A stretch of 64,000 nt of DNA from Limisoma sp963601185 (GTDB taxonomy: Bacteria > Bacteroidota > Bacteroidia > Bacteroidales > Muribaculaceae): assembly GCA_963601185.1 (NCBI GenBank), contig CAVCEE010000005.1, forward strand, positions 72,735 to 136,734, in the 5' to 3' direction. A program made the position numbers and the translations under genes. Of this stretch, positions 42,708 to 49,961 are shown one piece after another. The stretch's first letter is position 1; each line of letters starts with the position of its first letter. A model generated the notes under the pieces. That model was not told the DNA's origin. It saw only the letters and a list, made by a program, of their open reading frames with translations, and did no database searches.

Positions 42708-42715
42708 CAAAAATA
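42708..42715 (-). promoter_or_regulatory. -7 box of serC-serA
   Basis: The minus strand reads TATTTTTG, 29 bases before the serC ATG. No clear -33 box. Confidence 0.5.
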
Positions 42716-42754
42716 TGGAAAGATTTCCGTATTTCCTAATATTTAGTAACTAAA

Positions 42755-42790
42755 ATAAGGACGCCACTTCATTTTCGTAAAGTGGCGTCC
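42755..42790 (-). terminator. Terminator of the MFS gene
   Basis: GGACGCCACTT (42759-42769) pairs with AAGTGGCGTCC (42780-42790); the minus strand then reads TTATTTTAG, a modest T-rich tail. Confidence 0.75.
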
Positions 42791-42798
42791 CTGTTTCG

Positions 42799-44172
42799 TT
42801 AGTCTTTGATGTTTGGCTTTTCCAGTCCGTAGCCTTTCTTCTTGTCTTCAATTAGCAGCAACACCGAGATTGCGACTGCTATCACTCCGAAGGCGGCGAA
42901 GATTTCCATTGTCTGGGTGTAGTCGATTGTTCCGTTGGCTGCTGTGTTGGCTTGGTTGACCTTGCCGATGAACACGGGCACGAGTGCGAGTCCGATATTC
43001 TGGATGTAGAATATCAAAGCATAGGCTGTGCCGAGCAGTTTCATCGGGATGATTTTTGGCACTGAAGGCCACATGGCTGACGGCACAAGTCCGAAGGCGA
43101 TGCCGAGCACAACCATCACGATGATGGCAACAACCCACGAGTTCAGCGGAAGGGCAAACACGATGTGTACGAGTGTGAGCAGTGCGCTACCGATGAGCAT
43201 CAGTGTCGCGCCTTTGCCAAATTTGTCATAGACAAAGCCGAACAGTGGGGTGAGGAAGATTGTGCCGAAAGGAAGCATCGCTGGGATAAGTCCGGCAACA
43301 TCTTGGTCTACTCCATATTTGAATACCATCAGTTTGGTGGCAAACTTAAGGAACGGGAACACTCCGGCGTAGAACATCAGGCAGAGTACAGCCACGAGCC
43401 AGAAGCCTTTGTTGCCGAGCAGGATGCCGAGGTCGGAGAACTTGAATCCTTCCTCTGGGTCGGTCTGTGCTGCGGCTGCCGTCTTGTCTTCTTTAATGTC
43501 GAGCACGCAGTAAACGAGGAATGCGATAACGCTGATGCATAGCAACACAGCACCGAGACCCACCGATGCACCTACGCCGCCACATTTCTGCGCAAACGGC
43601 AATGCCAGTGCGAGTGCACCTGCTGTGCCGATACGTGCCAGTGCCACTTGTAGACCCATTGCGAGGGCGAGTTCGTGGCCGGTGAACCATTTTACGATTA
43701 CCTTGCTCACGGTGATACCGGCAATCTCACAGCCTACGCCGTAGATGGCAAATCCGAGTACTGCCCACATCACTTGTGTGTGGTAAGTGCCGATGCCGAA
43801 CGGAAGTGTTACTGCGCCGTCGAAATCGTTGCTCACCGCCCACCATTTGATTACCGCTCCGCCAAACATCAGCACGGTCGACATTACGCCGGTAAAGCGG
43901 ATGCCGAACTTGTCGAGGATGATGCCTCCGAAGAAGAGCAACAAGAGGAACACGTTGAAATATCCGTATGATCCAGAGAAAAATCCATATTCGTCCGACG
44001 ACCATCCAAGTCCGAGACCGCCTTGCTCTTTCGCTGCCGTAAGTAGTGGTTCGAGCGGCGACATCACGTCGGTGAAGAAATAGCCGCACATCATTGTGAA
44101 TGAAACGACAAGCAACGCAGTCCATCGTGCTGCCGCCGAATCACTCAGTTTCTTTTGTAGTAGTTCTTTCAT
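42799..44172 (-). CDS. MFS transporter
   Basis: A 457-residue inner-membrane protein with about 12 membrane segments. The motif-A-like loop GGIILDKFGIRFTG sits between segments 2 and 3, with a matching loop FGFVYDKFGKGATL in the second half. Overall it resembles the MFSD1-like group of major facilitators more than sugar or drug pumps, but the substrate is unknown. Own promoter box and terminator; not co-transcribed with serC. Confidence 0.85.
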   Translation of the reverse strand: MKELLQKKLSDSAAARWTALLVVSFTMMCGYFFTDVMSPLEPLLTAAKEQGGLGLGWSSDEYGFFSGSYGYFNVFLLLLFFGGIILDKFGIRFTGVMSTVLMFGGAVIKWWAVSNDFDGAVTLPFGIGTYHTQVMWAVLGFAIYGVGCEIAGITVSKVIVKWFTGHELALAMGLQVALARIGTAGALALALPFAQKCGGVGASVGLGAVLLCISVIAFLVYCVLDIKEDKTAAAAQTDPEEGFKFSDLGILLGNKGFWLVAVLCLMFYAGVFPFLKFATKLMVFKYGVDQDVAGLIPAMLPFGTIFLTPLFGFVYDKFGKGATLMLIGSALLTLVHIVFALPLNSWVVAIIVMVVLGIAFGLVPSAMWPSVPKIIPMKLLGTAYALIFYIQNIGLALVPVFIGKVNQANTAANGTIDYTQTMEIFAAFGVIAVAISVLLLIEDKKKGYGLEKPNIKD

Positions 44173-44191
44173 TATTTCTGTATTTTTATGG

Positions 44192-44199
44192 CAAAGTTA
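44192..44199 (-). promoter_or_regulatory. -7 box of the MFS gene
   Basis: The minus strand reads TAACTTTG followed by C, 19 bases before the ATG. Confidence 0.6.
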
Positions 44200-44290
44200 C
44201 GCAAAAAATGCTGATATGCTATGCTTTTTTTGCAAATTGTTCTTTTTGTCTGTCAAATAGAAAGTTTTTGCGTTGAGGGACAGACGTAAA

Positions 44291-44329
44291 ACAAATTCGG
44301 CGACGCCCTCTTTCTGGACATCGCCGAAT
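44291..44329 (-). terminator. Terminator of the SUMF1 lipoprotein gene
   Basis: ATTCGGCGA (44295-44303) pairs with TCGCCGAAT (44321-44329); the minus strand then reads TTGTTTTA. Confidence 0.7.
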
Positions 44330-44346
44330 CGGTTTCGGAGATAGAC

Positions 44347-45687
44347 CTATTTATCAGTTCGTACTATGCGGAAGCCCACGTTGGTATATCCGTTGGCTCC
44401 GTTGCGTGCATCGTCGGAGTATTCGCTTCGGCAAGCATCGCGACTTGAGTCCCAACTTCCACCTTTCACAATGTATTCGCCGGCAGCATTTGTGGTTGTC
44501 GTCCACTCCCAGCAGTTGCCCCAGAAATCAATGCCACCACAAGCACCGGTGGTCTGCGCATAGGCGTCGACTGCGGTAAGTCCTTTTTCCACACGGTCGC
44601 TGTTCATACTCACGTCTTTAGGCATGTGTCCGGCTGCGAGTATCCATTCTTCCTCCGACGGCAGACGGTATTCGTGCTTGTTGTCACGGCTGCTCAACCA
44701 CTGGCAATAGGCGGTGGCATCGGTGAGGGAGATGTTTACGGCAGGGTAGTTGTCTTGTCCTGCTGTGTAGGTGTAACTGCTGTCAAATGCCGCATATTCG
44801 GAGTTTCTTACGGGGGCATAGCCGATGTAAGGATTGTTGGCATCCGCGCCTCTGAGCACCATCCATTCGTCGTTAGTGTCATCGTCTACGCGTGGGTCAA
44901 TCAGGCGGTAGAACTGCTGCTCCAGGCGGATTTCACGGTTCTCCACCATCTCGTCCACGATGGCTTGCATCTCGTCCACGAGGTCCTGGTGCAGAGCCTC
45001 ACGTTCCAACTCGCGCAGTTTGGCTTTCTTCCGTGCCACAACCTTGTCGTAGCGGATGCCCATCTGCTCCATCAACGCTGCTTTGTTTTCCTCGGTAGGG
45101 TTGTGCTGGTAAGCCACGAGTGCGTCCTTGGTGGCTTGGTTCAGACTCGGCCTTTCGTCTTCCACAAACGGCGCATCGGGGTCGTCAAACTCCAGTTCGC
45201 TTTCCACGAGGTCGGTGGGAGAGATGAACGAGCCAGCTTCTACCGTCTGGTGCACGCCAAAGTAACTTGCAACCTGTCCGTCCTTGTAGATGGAGAGACG
45301 ATAGCCTCCGCTGAGGTCGCAGGGAAAGGTGATAATGTAGTAGTCGGTGTTTGGTGTGAGTCCGCCGTCGGGCGCGTTGAACGTGATTATCGACTGCTTG
45401 TCGCCGTTGAGATCACCTGCAATCTGATATCCATCGACGCTTTCCAATACAATTTCGGTGATGCCCGACATCTGGAAATTGAGGCGTATGCCGCCGAGTC
45501 CCTTCTTCACTGCATCGTCCGGCGAAACCGCTGTGCTTGCCGACTGCACTGCCGGTACGGTCACCGTTTCTTCTGCCGTTTCCTCAGTGGGCTCTTGAGG
45601 AGTCTCGTTGAAGTCGGGCGTGTCGGTCGAGCAAGCCGTAAGAAGCATTGCCAGCATAATGGCAAAGGTTAATGAAATCTTTCTCAT
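44347..45687 (-). CDS. SUMF1/FGE-domain lipoprotein
   Basis: A 446-residue lipoprotein with a clean lipobox (LLTAC, Cys19). Regions in order: an acidic Thr/Glu/Pro linker (20-50), a beta-rich domain like the N-terminal parts of fimbrillin-type proteins (about 60-165), a helical coiled-coil stretch rich in Lys/Glu (about 195-265), and a C-terminal SUMF1 (formylglycine-generating-enzyme-like) domain (about 270-446). The SUMF1 domain has EYRLPSEEEWILAA, WGNCWEWT, VKGGSWDSSRDACRS and NVGFRIVR. The two catalytic cysteines of true FGE are not obvious, so it may be a binding domain. A strong GGAGG site lies 9 bases before the ATG. The small gene at 45708 precedes it by 20 bases. Confidence 0.82.
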   Translation of the reverse strand: MRKISLTFAIMLAMLLTACSTDTPDFNETPQEPTEETAEETVTVPAVQSASTAVSPDDAVKKGLGGIRLNFQMSGITEIVLESVDGYQIAGDLNGDKQSIITFNAPDGGLTPNTDYYIITFPCDLSGGYRLSIYKDGQVASYFGVHQTVEAGSFISPTDLVESELEFDDPDAPFVEDERPSLNQATKDALVAYQHNPTEENKAALMEQMGIRYDKVVARKKAKLRELEREALHQDLVDEMQAIVDEMVENREIRLEQQFYRLIDPRVDDDTNDEWMVLRGADANNPYIGYAPVRNSEYAAFDSSYTYTAGQDNYPAVNISLTDATAYCQWLSSRDNKHEYRLPSEEEWILAAGHMPKDVSMNSDRVEKGLTAVDAYAQTTGACGGIDFWGNCWEWTTTTNAAGEYIVKGGSWDSSRDACRSEYSDDARNGANGYTNVGFRIVRTDK

Positions 45688-45707
45688 AATCTATTACCTC
45701 CGTTTTT

Positions 45708-46064
45708 TTATATTACATAGTGTTTCTTTTTGCCATCAATCACCATCTTGATAGGATTGCTCTTGTTGGCGACAAAAGCGTTGAGTTCAGCCTCTGCTGT
45801 CGCTTTTGTCAAGCCGGTCATCTTGCTGTATTTGGAGATGGATAGCGACTTGTGGCTCTTTAGGTAGGCCAGTGCCATCTCGAGGCGGTCCTTTTTGTCC
45901 AGATGGTTGCTTATGTGGGGGGCGGCAGGGGTTTTTACCACCGTCACTACTGCCGGGCGATGGCTGATGTGCGTATAGAGTCTGTGGTGGGCGTATGCTG
46001 TCATGCCAACTGTTGCCATAATGCCTAAGAGCATTGCTTTCTTGATGTTCAACATTGTCTTCAT
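45708..46064 (-). CDS. Small exported protein with helix-turn-helix-like domain
   Basis: The frame extends to 46070, but I choose the ATG at 46064 because GGAG lies 9 bases before it, the same spacing as in the next gene. The 118-residue product has a signal peptide (about 1-25, ending AYA), a His-rich stretch (HHRLYTHISHRP), and a C-terminal segment (about 55-118). The pattern SISKYSKMTGLTKATAEAEL looks like a winged helix-turn-helix, ending in KMVIDGKKKHYVI. A DNA-binding-type fold behind a signal peptide is odd. No family name recognised. It probably forms an operon with the SUMF1 lipoprotein. Confidence 0.7.
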   Translation of the reverse strand: MKTMLNIKKAMLLGIMATVGMTAYAHHRLYTHISHRPAVVTVVKTPAAPHISNHLDKKDRLEMALAYLKSHKSLSISKYSKMTGLTKATAEAELNAFVANKSNPIKMVIDGKKKHYVI

Positions 46065-46142
46065 AGTCATTGTCTCCTTTGTTTAATCGTTACGACTATA
46101 TGACCCGACAAAAAACGGAAAGTAAAGTCTCCATCAGAAAAA

Positions 46143-46181
46143 ATGCCGCAACTGCCAGTTGAATGTTGGCGGTTGCGGCAT
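46143..46181 (-). terminator. Second of two tandem terminators after ompA
   Basis: ATGCCGCAACTGCCA (46143-46157) pairs with TGGCGGTTGCGGCAT (46167-46181) with one mismatch; the minus strand then reads TTTTTT. Confidence 0.75.
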
Positions 46182-46182
46182 A

Positions 46183-46215
46183 AAAAAGTCGCCACTCAAT
46201 GAGCGGCGACTTTTT
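46183..46215 (-). terminator. First of two tandem terminators after ompA
   Basis: AAAAAGTCGCC (46183-46193) pairs with GGCGACTTTTT (46205-46215), bidirectional, 22 bases past the ompA-like stop. Confidence 0.85.
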
Positions 46216-46237
46216 ATTGTCGGTTAGTAATGATTGA

Positions 46238-47428
46238 TTACTTGTTTGAAACGATTACCACGCGGTTCCAGTTGTTGTTGTCAGCGTATGGCTGCTCTTC
46301 AACACCTACTGCTTCAACTTCCATCTGGCTTTCGTCTACACCGTAGTTAGCCAAGATAGTCTTAACGGCGTTAGCACGGCGCTCAGAAAGTTTCTTGTTG
46401 TAGTCAGCAGTACCAGTTCTCTTGTCTGCGTAACCCTTGATGACAATCTTAGAATCCTTGTTAGCCTTCAAGTTTTGTGCTACGTCGTAGAGAGTAGCCT
46501 TGTCGTTGTCAGAAACTGTTGCTGAGTTGAATTTGAAGCGAACTGCTGGGTTAGCAAGTGAATTGCTTACAGTTACAGGCTCTGCTTCCTTAACCTCTGG
46601 GCATGGGAGTTGTGCCTGAGCAGCGCGGAGTTGTGCCTCAGTGTCAGCAAGGTTGCTGCGGAGGTCGTTGATGCGGTTGTTGAGTTCGCGGATTTGTCCT
46701 GAGCAATCGTAAGGCACGTATTTTGTTACGTGACGACCTTCCTTGCCGAGGTTGATCTGCAAGCCACCAGTCAATGAGAAGATTGGGTCAACGCCAGTCT
46801 TCCATGCAATGTTGTTGATGTTGTCTGCTGTACCAGTCATACGAGCGTCAACATAGAGGTCGATGCGCTTGCTGCAACGGAAACGGAACTGGAGACCGAA
46901 GTTTGCGTTGAGCACGCCTTGGTGATCCATAACCTTGCCGTCGTTGTCACGAATGTTACCTGCTACGCTATAGTCCCAAGCATAAGAACCGCCGACACCC
47001 AAGTAAGGGATGATGCTGAACACGCGCTTGTCGTTTACACCACCGAGGCTGTTGAACATATCCCAAGTGATTTCCAAGTTCAAGTTAGCGTATTTGCCCT
47101 TGTGCCATTGGTTGCCGTTTTCCCAGTGCATTGCACCGCCCTGACCACGGAAACGGAAACCGAAGTATGGAGAGAACCAGTGACCTACACCTACTTCATA
47201 TACTGCAGTGGTCTTGTCGAGGTCGAAGTTGCTTTCGTTTGCATTCTTCTCGAAAATTGGCATTTGTGCACCGGCACCGAGTTGGATGTACCAGTTGTCG
47301 CGCCAAGAGTGAGTGTAGATGTCTTTTGTAGGAGGAACGTTAGTGTAGTCAGCCTCCTGTGCGTTAACAGCCGGCACCATCATAAGGGCAGCAGCTGCCA
47401 AGATTGAAAAAGAGAAAAATTTCTTCAT
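46238..47428 (-). CDS. OmpA-family outer-membrane protein
   Basis: A 396-residue porin-like protein: signal peptide (1-23, ending VNAQ), an N-terminal beta-barrel (about 40-235, with alternating aromatic strands such as WYIQLGAGAQMP and YFGFRFRGQGGA), and a short coiled linker (about 245-275). A C-terminal OmpA peptidoglycan-binding domain follows (about 290-396, IVIKGYADKRTGTADYNKKL and SERRANAVKTIL). It anchors the outer membrane to the cell wall and is probably abundant, as the tandem terminators and the well-formed -7 box suggest. Confidence 0.93.
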   Translation of the reverse strand: MKKFFSFSILAAAALMMVPAVNAQEADYTNVPPTKDIYTHSWRDNWYIQLGAGAQMPIFEKNANESNFDLDKTTAVYEVGVGHWFSPYFGFRFRGQGGAMHWENGNQWHKGKYANLNLEITWDMFNSLGGVNDKRVFSIIPYLGVGGSYAWDYSVAGNIRDNDGKVMDHQGVLNANFGLQFRFRCSKRIDLYVDARMTGTADNINNIAWKTGVDPIFSLTGGLQINLGKEGRHVTKYVPYDCSGQIRELNNRINDLRSNLADTEAQLRAAQAQLPCPEVKEAEPVTVSNSLANPAVRFKFNSATVSDNDKATLYDVAQNLKANKDSKIVIKGYADKRTGTADYNKKLSERRANAVKTILANYGVDESQMEVEAVGVEEQPYADNNNWNRVVIVSNK

Positions 47429-47477
47429 AATCGTTGTTTATTTTGTAAATATTGTATTGTTCAAGCGTTCTAGTCTA

Positions 47478-47485
47478 CAAAATTA
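47478..47485 (-). promoter_or_regulatory. -7 box of the ompA-like gene
   Basis: The minus strand reads TAATTTTG, with TTTG 23 bases upstream, slightly longer than the usual spacer. Leader of about 45 bases. Confidence 0.55.
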
Positions 47486-47601
47486 CAGTTTAATTTTTAT
47501 ACCTACAACAAACTTATTTAAGTTTTTGTTCACTATTTTTTGGAAAAAGAAATTTTCTTGTCAATTTTTGTTGAATCCGTTTGCCGGACTCTCGCAGATT
47601 T

Positions 47602-48192
47602 CTACACGGTCAATATTATGTTGCGTTCGTCGGCGATGCGGCGCAGATTGAGTATCGCATAGCGCATACGCCCGAGAGCAGTGTTAATGCTCACTCCTGT
47701 AGCCTCTGCTATTTCTTTGAAACTGAGGTTCATATAGTAGCGCATCTCAAGCACTTCCCTCTGCAAGTCGGGAAGCGCGTTGACAAGGTTTCTCACGTCC
47801 TTGAGTATCTGATGCCGCACGAGTGTGTCCTCGATAGTGTCTTCGCTGAGTTCCTTGCGGTTGAGAATGTCAACCTCTTCGTTGTCGCTCGACACCTGCG
47901 ACAATTGCTTCTCCTGACGGTAGTGGTCGATAATCAAGTTGTGGGCTATTCGCATAATCCACGCCAAGAACTTTCCGTTTTCGGTGTACCGCCCTTGGTT
48001 TATGGTTATGATGGCTTTTACAAACGTTTCTTGAAATAAGTCGTCTGCAAGATCCTTGTCTCTTACAATGTTGACAATGTAGGTGAAAATCCGATTCTGA
48101 TGGCGTTGCAACAACTCATCGAATGCGGCATTCTCGCCAGTTGCATACAGGGAGACCAATCTCTCGTCTGACAGCATTTTAATATCTTCCAT
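47602..48192 (-). CDS. ECF-type RNA polymerase sigma factor
   Basis: A 196-residue sigma-70 family factor with only regions 2 and 4. Region 2 spans about 24-95 (DLADDLFQETFVKAI and FLAWIMRIAHNLIIDHYRQ). Region 4 spans about 135-190 (LPDLQREVLEMRYYMNLSFK and EIAEATGVSINTALGRMR). No anti-sigma gene lies beside it: the neighbours are ompA-like downstream and trxB upstream, so it may be controlled at transcription or be constitutive. It has its own -7 box. Confidence 0.92.
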   Translation of the reverse strand: MEDIKMLSDERLVSLYATGENAAFDELLQRHQNRIFTYIVNIVRDKDLADDLFQETFVKAIITINQGRYTENGKFLAWIMRIAHNLIIDHYRQEKQLSQVSSDNEEVDILNRKELSEDTIEDTLVRHQILKDVRNLVNALPDLQREVLEMRYYMNLSFKEIAEATGVSINTALGRMRYAILNLRRIADERNIILTV

Positions 48193-48278
48193 TAATCAAT
48201 ATTTTGGTAATAACGAGTAATGTAGATTCGATAGGCAATTCCTTTTTTTAGTGGTTATTTAGAATGTTTTATATTTTG

Positions 48279-48286
48279 CAAATATA
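48279..48286 (-). promoter_or_regulatory. -7 box of the sigma factor gene
   Basis: The minus strand reads TATATTTG followed by C. Leader of about 80 bases. Confidence 0.6.
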
Positions 48287-48381
48287 GGTTCTTTTGGAAT
48301 AATAGGAAAATTTTGAACATTTTTTTTGTTTTTTCGCACAAGAAAATCCAAAATCTTGCGTTCCTGCGTCACTTTTTAAGA

Positions 48382-49320
48382 TTACACACCTTCGCTGAGC
48401 AGGTATTTCTCGGCATCGAGTGCCGCTTTGCAGCCCATGCCGGCAGAGGTGATGGCCTGACGGTAGGTGGGGTCGGCAACGTCGCCGGCGGCAAACACGC
48501 CCGGCACGCTTGTCGCGGCTGATTTGCCTTCCGTTACGATATATCCCTGCGCATCGAGATCGAGTTGTCCTTGGAAGATTTCGGTGTTCGGCTTGTGGCC
48601 GATGCCGAGGAAAAATCCGTCGATAGCGATGTCAAACAGTTCCTCGCGGTCAGTGCCTTTGAAGCGCACAAGATGCGCTCCCTCAATCTTTGTCTCGCCG
48701 AAGAGTCCTGCGGTGTTGGTGTTGAAGAGTATCTCGATTTTCGGATTCTCCAGCACTCGTTGCTGCATAAAGTGGGATGCGCGCAAATGGTCTTTGCGCA
48801 CAATCATATACACCTTCTCAGCCAAGTTGCTCAGGTAGGAAGCCTCTTCACAGGCAGTGTCGCCGCCTCCGACCACGGCAACCACCTTTTTGCGGTAGAA
48901 AAATCCGTCGCAAGTGGCGCACGCCGATACTCCGCGGCCAGCGTATTTCTTTTCGTCGTCGATGCCGAGATATTTTGCCGATGCCCCAGTGGCGATAATC
49001 ACGGTGTCGGCGGAGATGGTCTGTCCGCTGTCGTCGACCGCCACAAACGGGCGTTTCGACAGGTCGATTTTCTCGATCTCGCCACTTCTCACATCCGTGC
49101 CAAACCGCTCTGCCTGTTGTTTCAAATCTTCCATCATGTCGAAACCGCCGATGCCGTCGGGATAGCCCGGGAAATTCTCGATTTCGGAGGTCGTAGTCAG
49201 TTGTCCGCCCGGCTGCATTCCCTCAAAGAGGATAGGGGAGAGGTTGGCGCGCGAAGCGTAGATGGCGGCTGTGTAGCCCGCAGGGCCGGAGCCTATGATT
49301 AAGCATTTTGTTGTAGCCAT
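48382..49320 (-). CDS. trxB: Thioredoxin-disulfide reductase
   Basis: Flavoenzyme that reduces thioredoxin with NADPH, 312 residues. The FAD motif GSGPAGYTAAIYASRA lies at about 8-23. The redox pair is Cys134/Cys137 (CATCDGFF), the NADPH motif is VGGGDTACEEA (about 151), and the closing FAVGD-type segment is GVFAAGDVADPTYRQ (about 278). The length is normal. Last gene of the ftsK, lolA, trxB unit, 14 bases after lolA. Confidence 0.96.
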   Translation of the reverse strand: MATTKCLIIGSGPAGYTAAIYASRANLSPILFEGMQPGGQLTTTSEIENFPGYPDGIGGFDMMEDLKQQAERFGTDVRSGEIEKIDLSKRPFVAVDDSGQTISADTVIIATGASAKYLGIDDEKKYAGRGVSACATCDGFFYRKKVVAVVGGGDTACEEASYLSNLAEKVYMIVRKDHLRASHFMQQRVLENPKIEILFNTNTAGLFGETKIEGAHLVRFKGTDREELFDIAIDGFFLGIGHKPNTEIFQGQLDLDAQGYIVTEGKSAATSVPGVFAAGDVADPTYRQAITSAGMGCKAALDAEKYLLSEGV

Positions 49321-49334
49321 AGTCTGTTGTCGTT

Positions 49335-49949
49335 TTATCTCAGGTCAACCACTTGGGTGCCTGCCGGTACATATTTCTTGTCGTAGACAAATGTCGATGC
49401 CGGGAAGTTGCGCCCGGTCTGGTAGCCGCTCAGTGTAATCGTGATTTTCGATTTGTCCTTCATCGTTGCCACGATTTTCGACGGCAGATTCGTTTTCTTG
49501 TCAACGGTTACCACCACGGTGCTGTACTGCGCCGAGCGCGCATTCTTCGGAGTCAGTTGGATTGCGGTTGATGCCGCCGACTGCGATTTCACAAGGGTGG
49601 CGTTGTATGATGACTGGAAGTTGCTTATCACTGACATTGGGTTGACCACCTGCAACTCGTTGGCGGTTGGCTCCATAATGCTCACCTCGTTGCTGTAGGT
49701 GGAGTAACTCCATTGCGTCTTGCCGTTGTACCAGCATATCATATTTGATGCAGTGATGCAGAACTTGTTGCCCTGCATTGCAATTTCGCCCGACTGCTTG
49801 CCGGCACTGCCGGTCATCGAGTATCTCACGGCAAAGCCTTTTGCTGCCTTGTAGGCCGCCACGACCTTGCTGAATGCGGCATCGCCTGTGCCGGCAATCG
49901 CCGGAAGCATCGCTAGCGCCGCTATGATTGTTGTTATAAACCGTTTCAT
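49335..49949 (-). CDS. lolA: LolA-like lipoprotein carrier
   Basis: A 204-residue periplasmic protein: signal peptide (1-19, ending AIAG), then the LolA half-barrel pattern with YSMTGSAGKQSGEIAMQGNK, ICWYNGKTQWSYSTYSNEV and the closing TFVYDKKYVPAG. It shuttles lipoproteins from the inner to the outer membrane. It sits 12 bases after ftsK; ftsK next to lolA is a long-conserved pairing in many bacteria. In Bacteroidetes the downstream LolB acceptor is absent or unrecognised. Confidence 0.88.
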   Translation of the reverse strand: MKRFITTIIAALAMLPAIAGTGDAAFSKVVAAYKAAKGFAVRYSMTGSAGKQSGEIAMQGNKFCITASNMICWYNGKTQWSYSTYSNEVSIMEPTANELQVVNPMSVISNFQSSYNATLVKSQSAASTAIQLTPKNARSAQYSTVVVTVDKKTNLPSKIVATMKDKSKITITLSGYQTGRNFPASTFVYDKKYVPAGTQVVDLR

Positions 49950-49961
49950 CTTAATAATGTA

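Noticed and set aside
47429..47601. Possible terminator after the sigma factor gene
   Set aside because: No convincing stem with a T-tract on the minus strand was found before the ompA-like promoter.
48310..48381. Hairpin CGCACAAG...CTTGCG after trxB as a terminator
   Set aside because: On the minus strand the stem is followed by A rather than T, so it does not fit a Rho-independent terminator.
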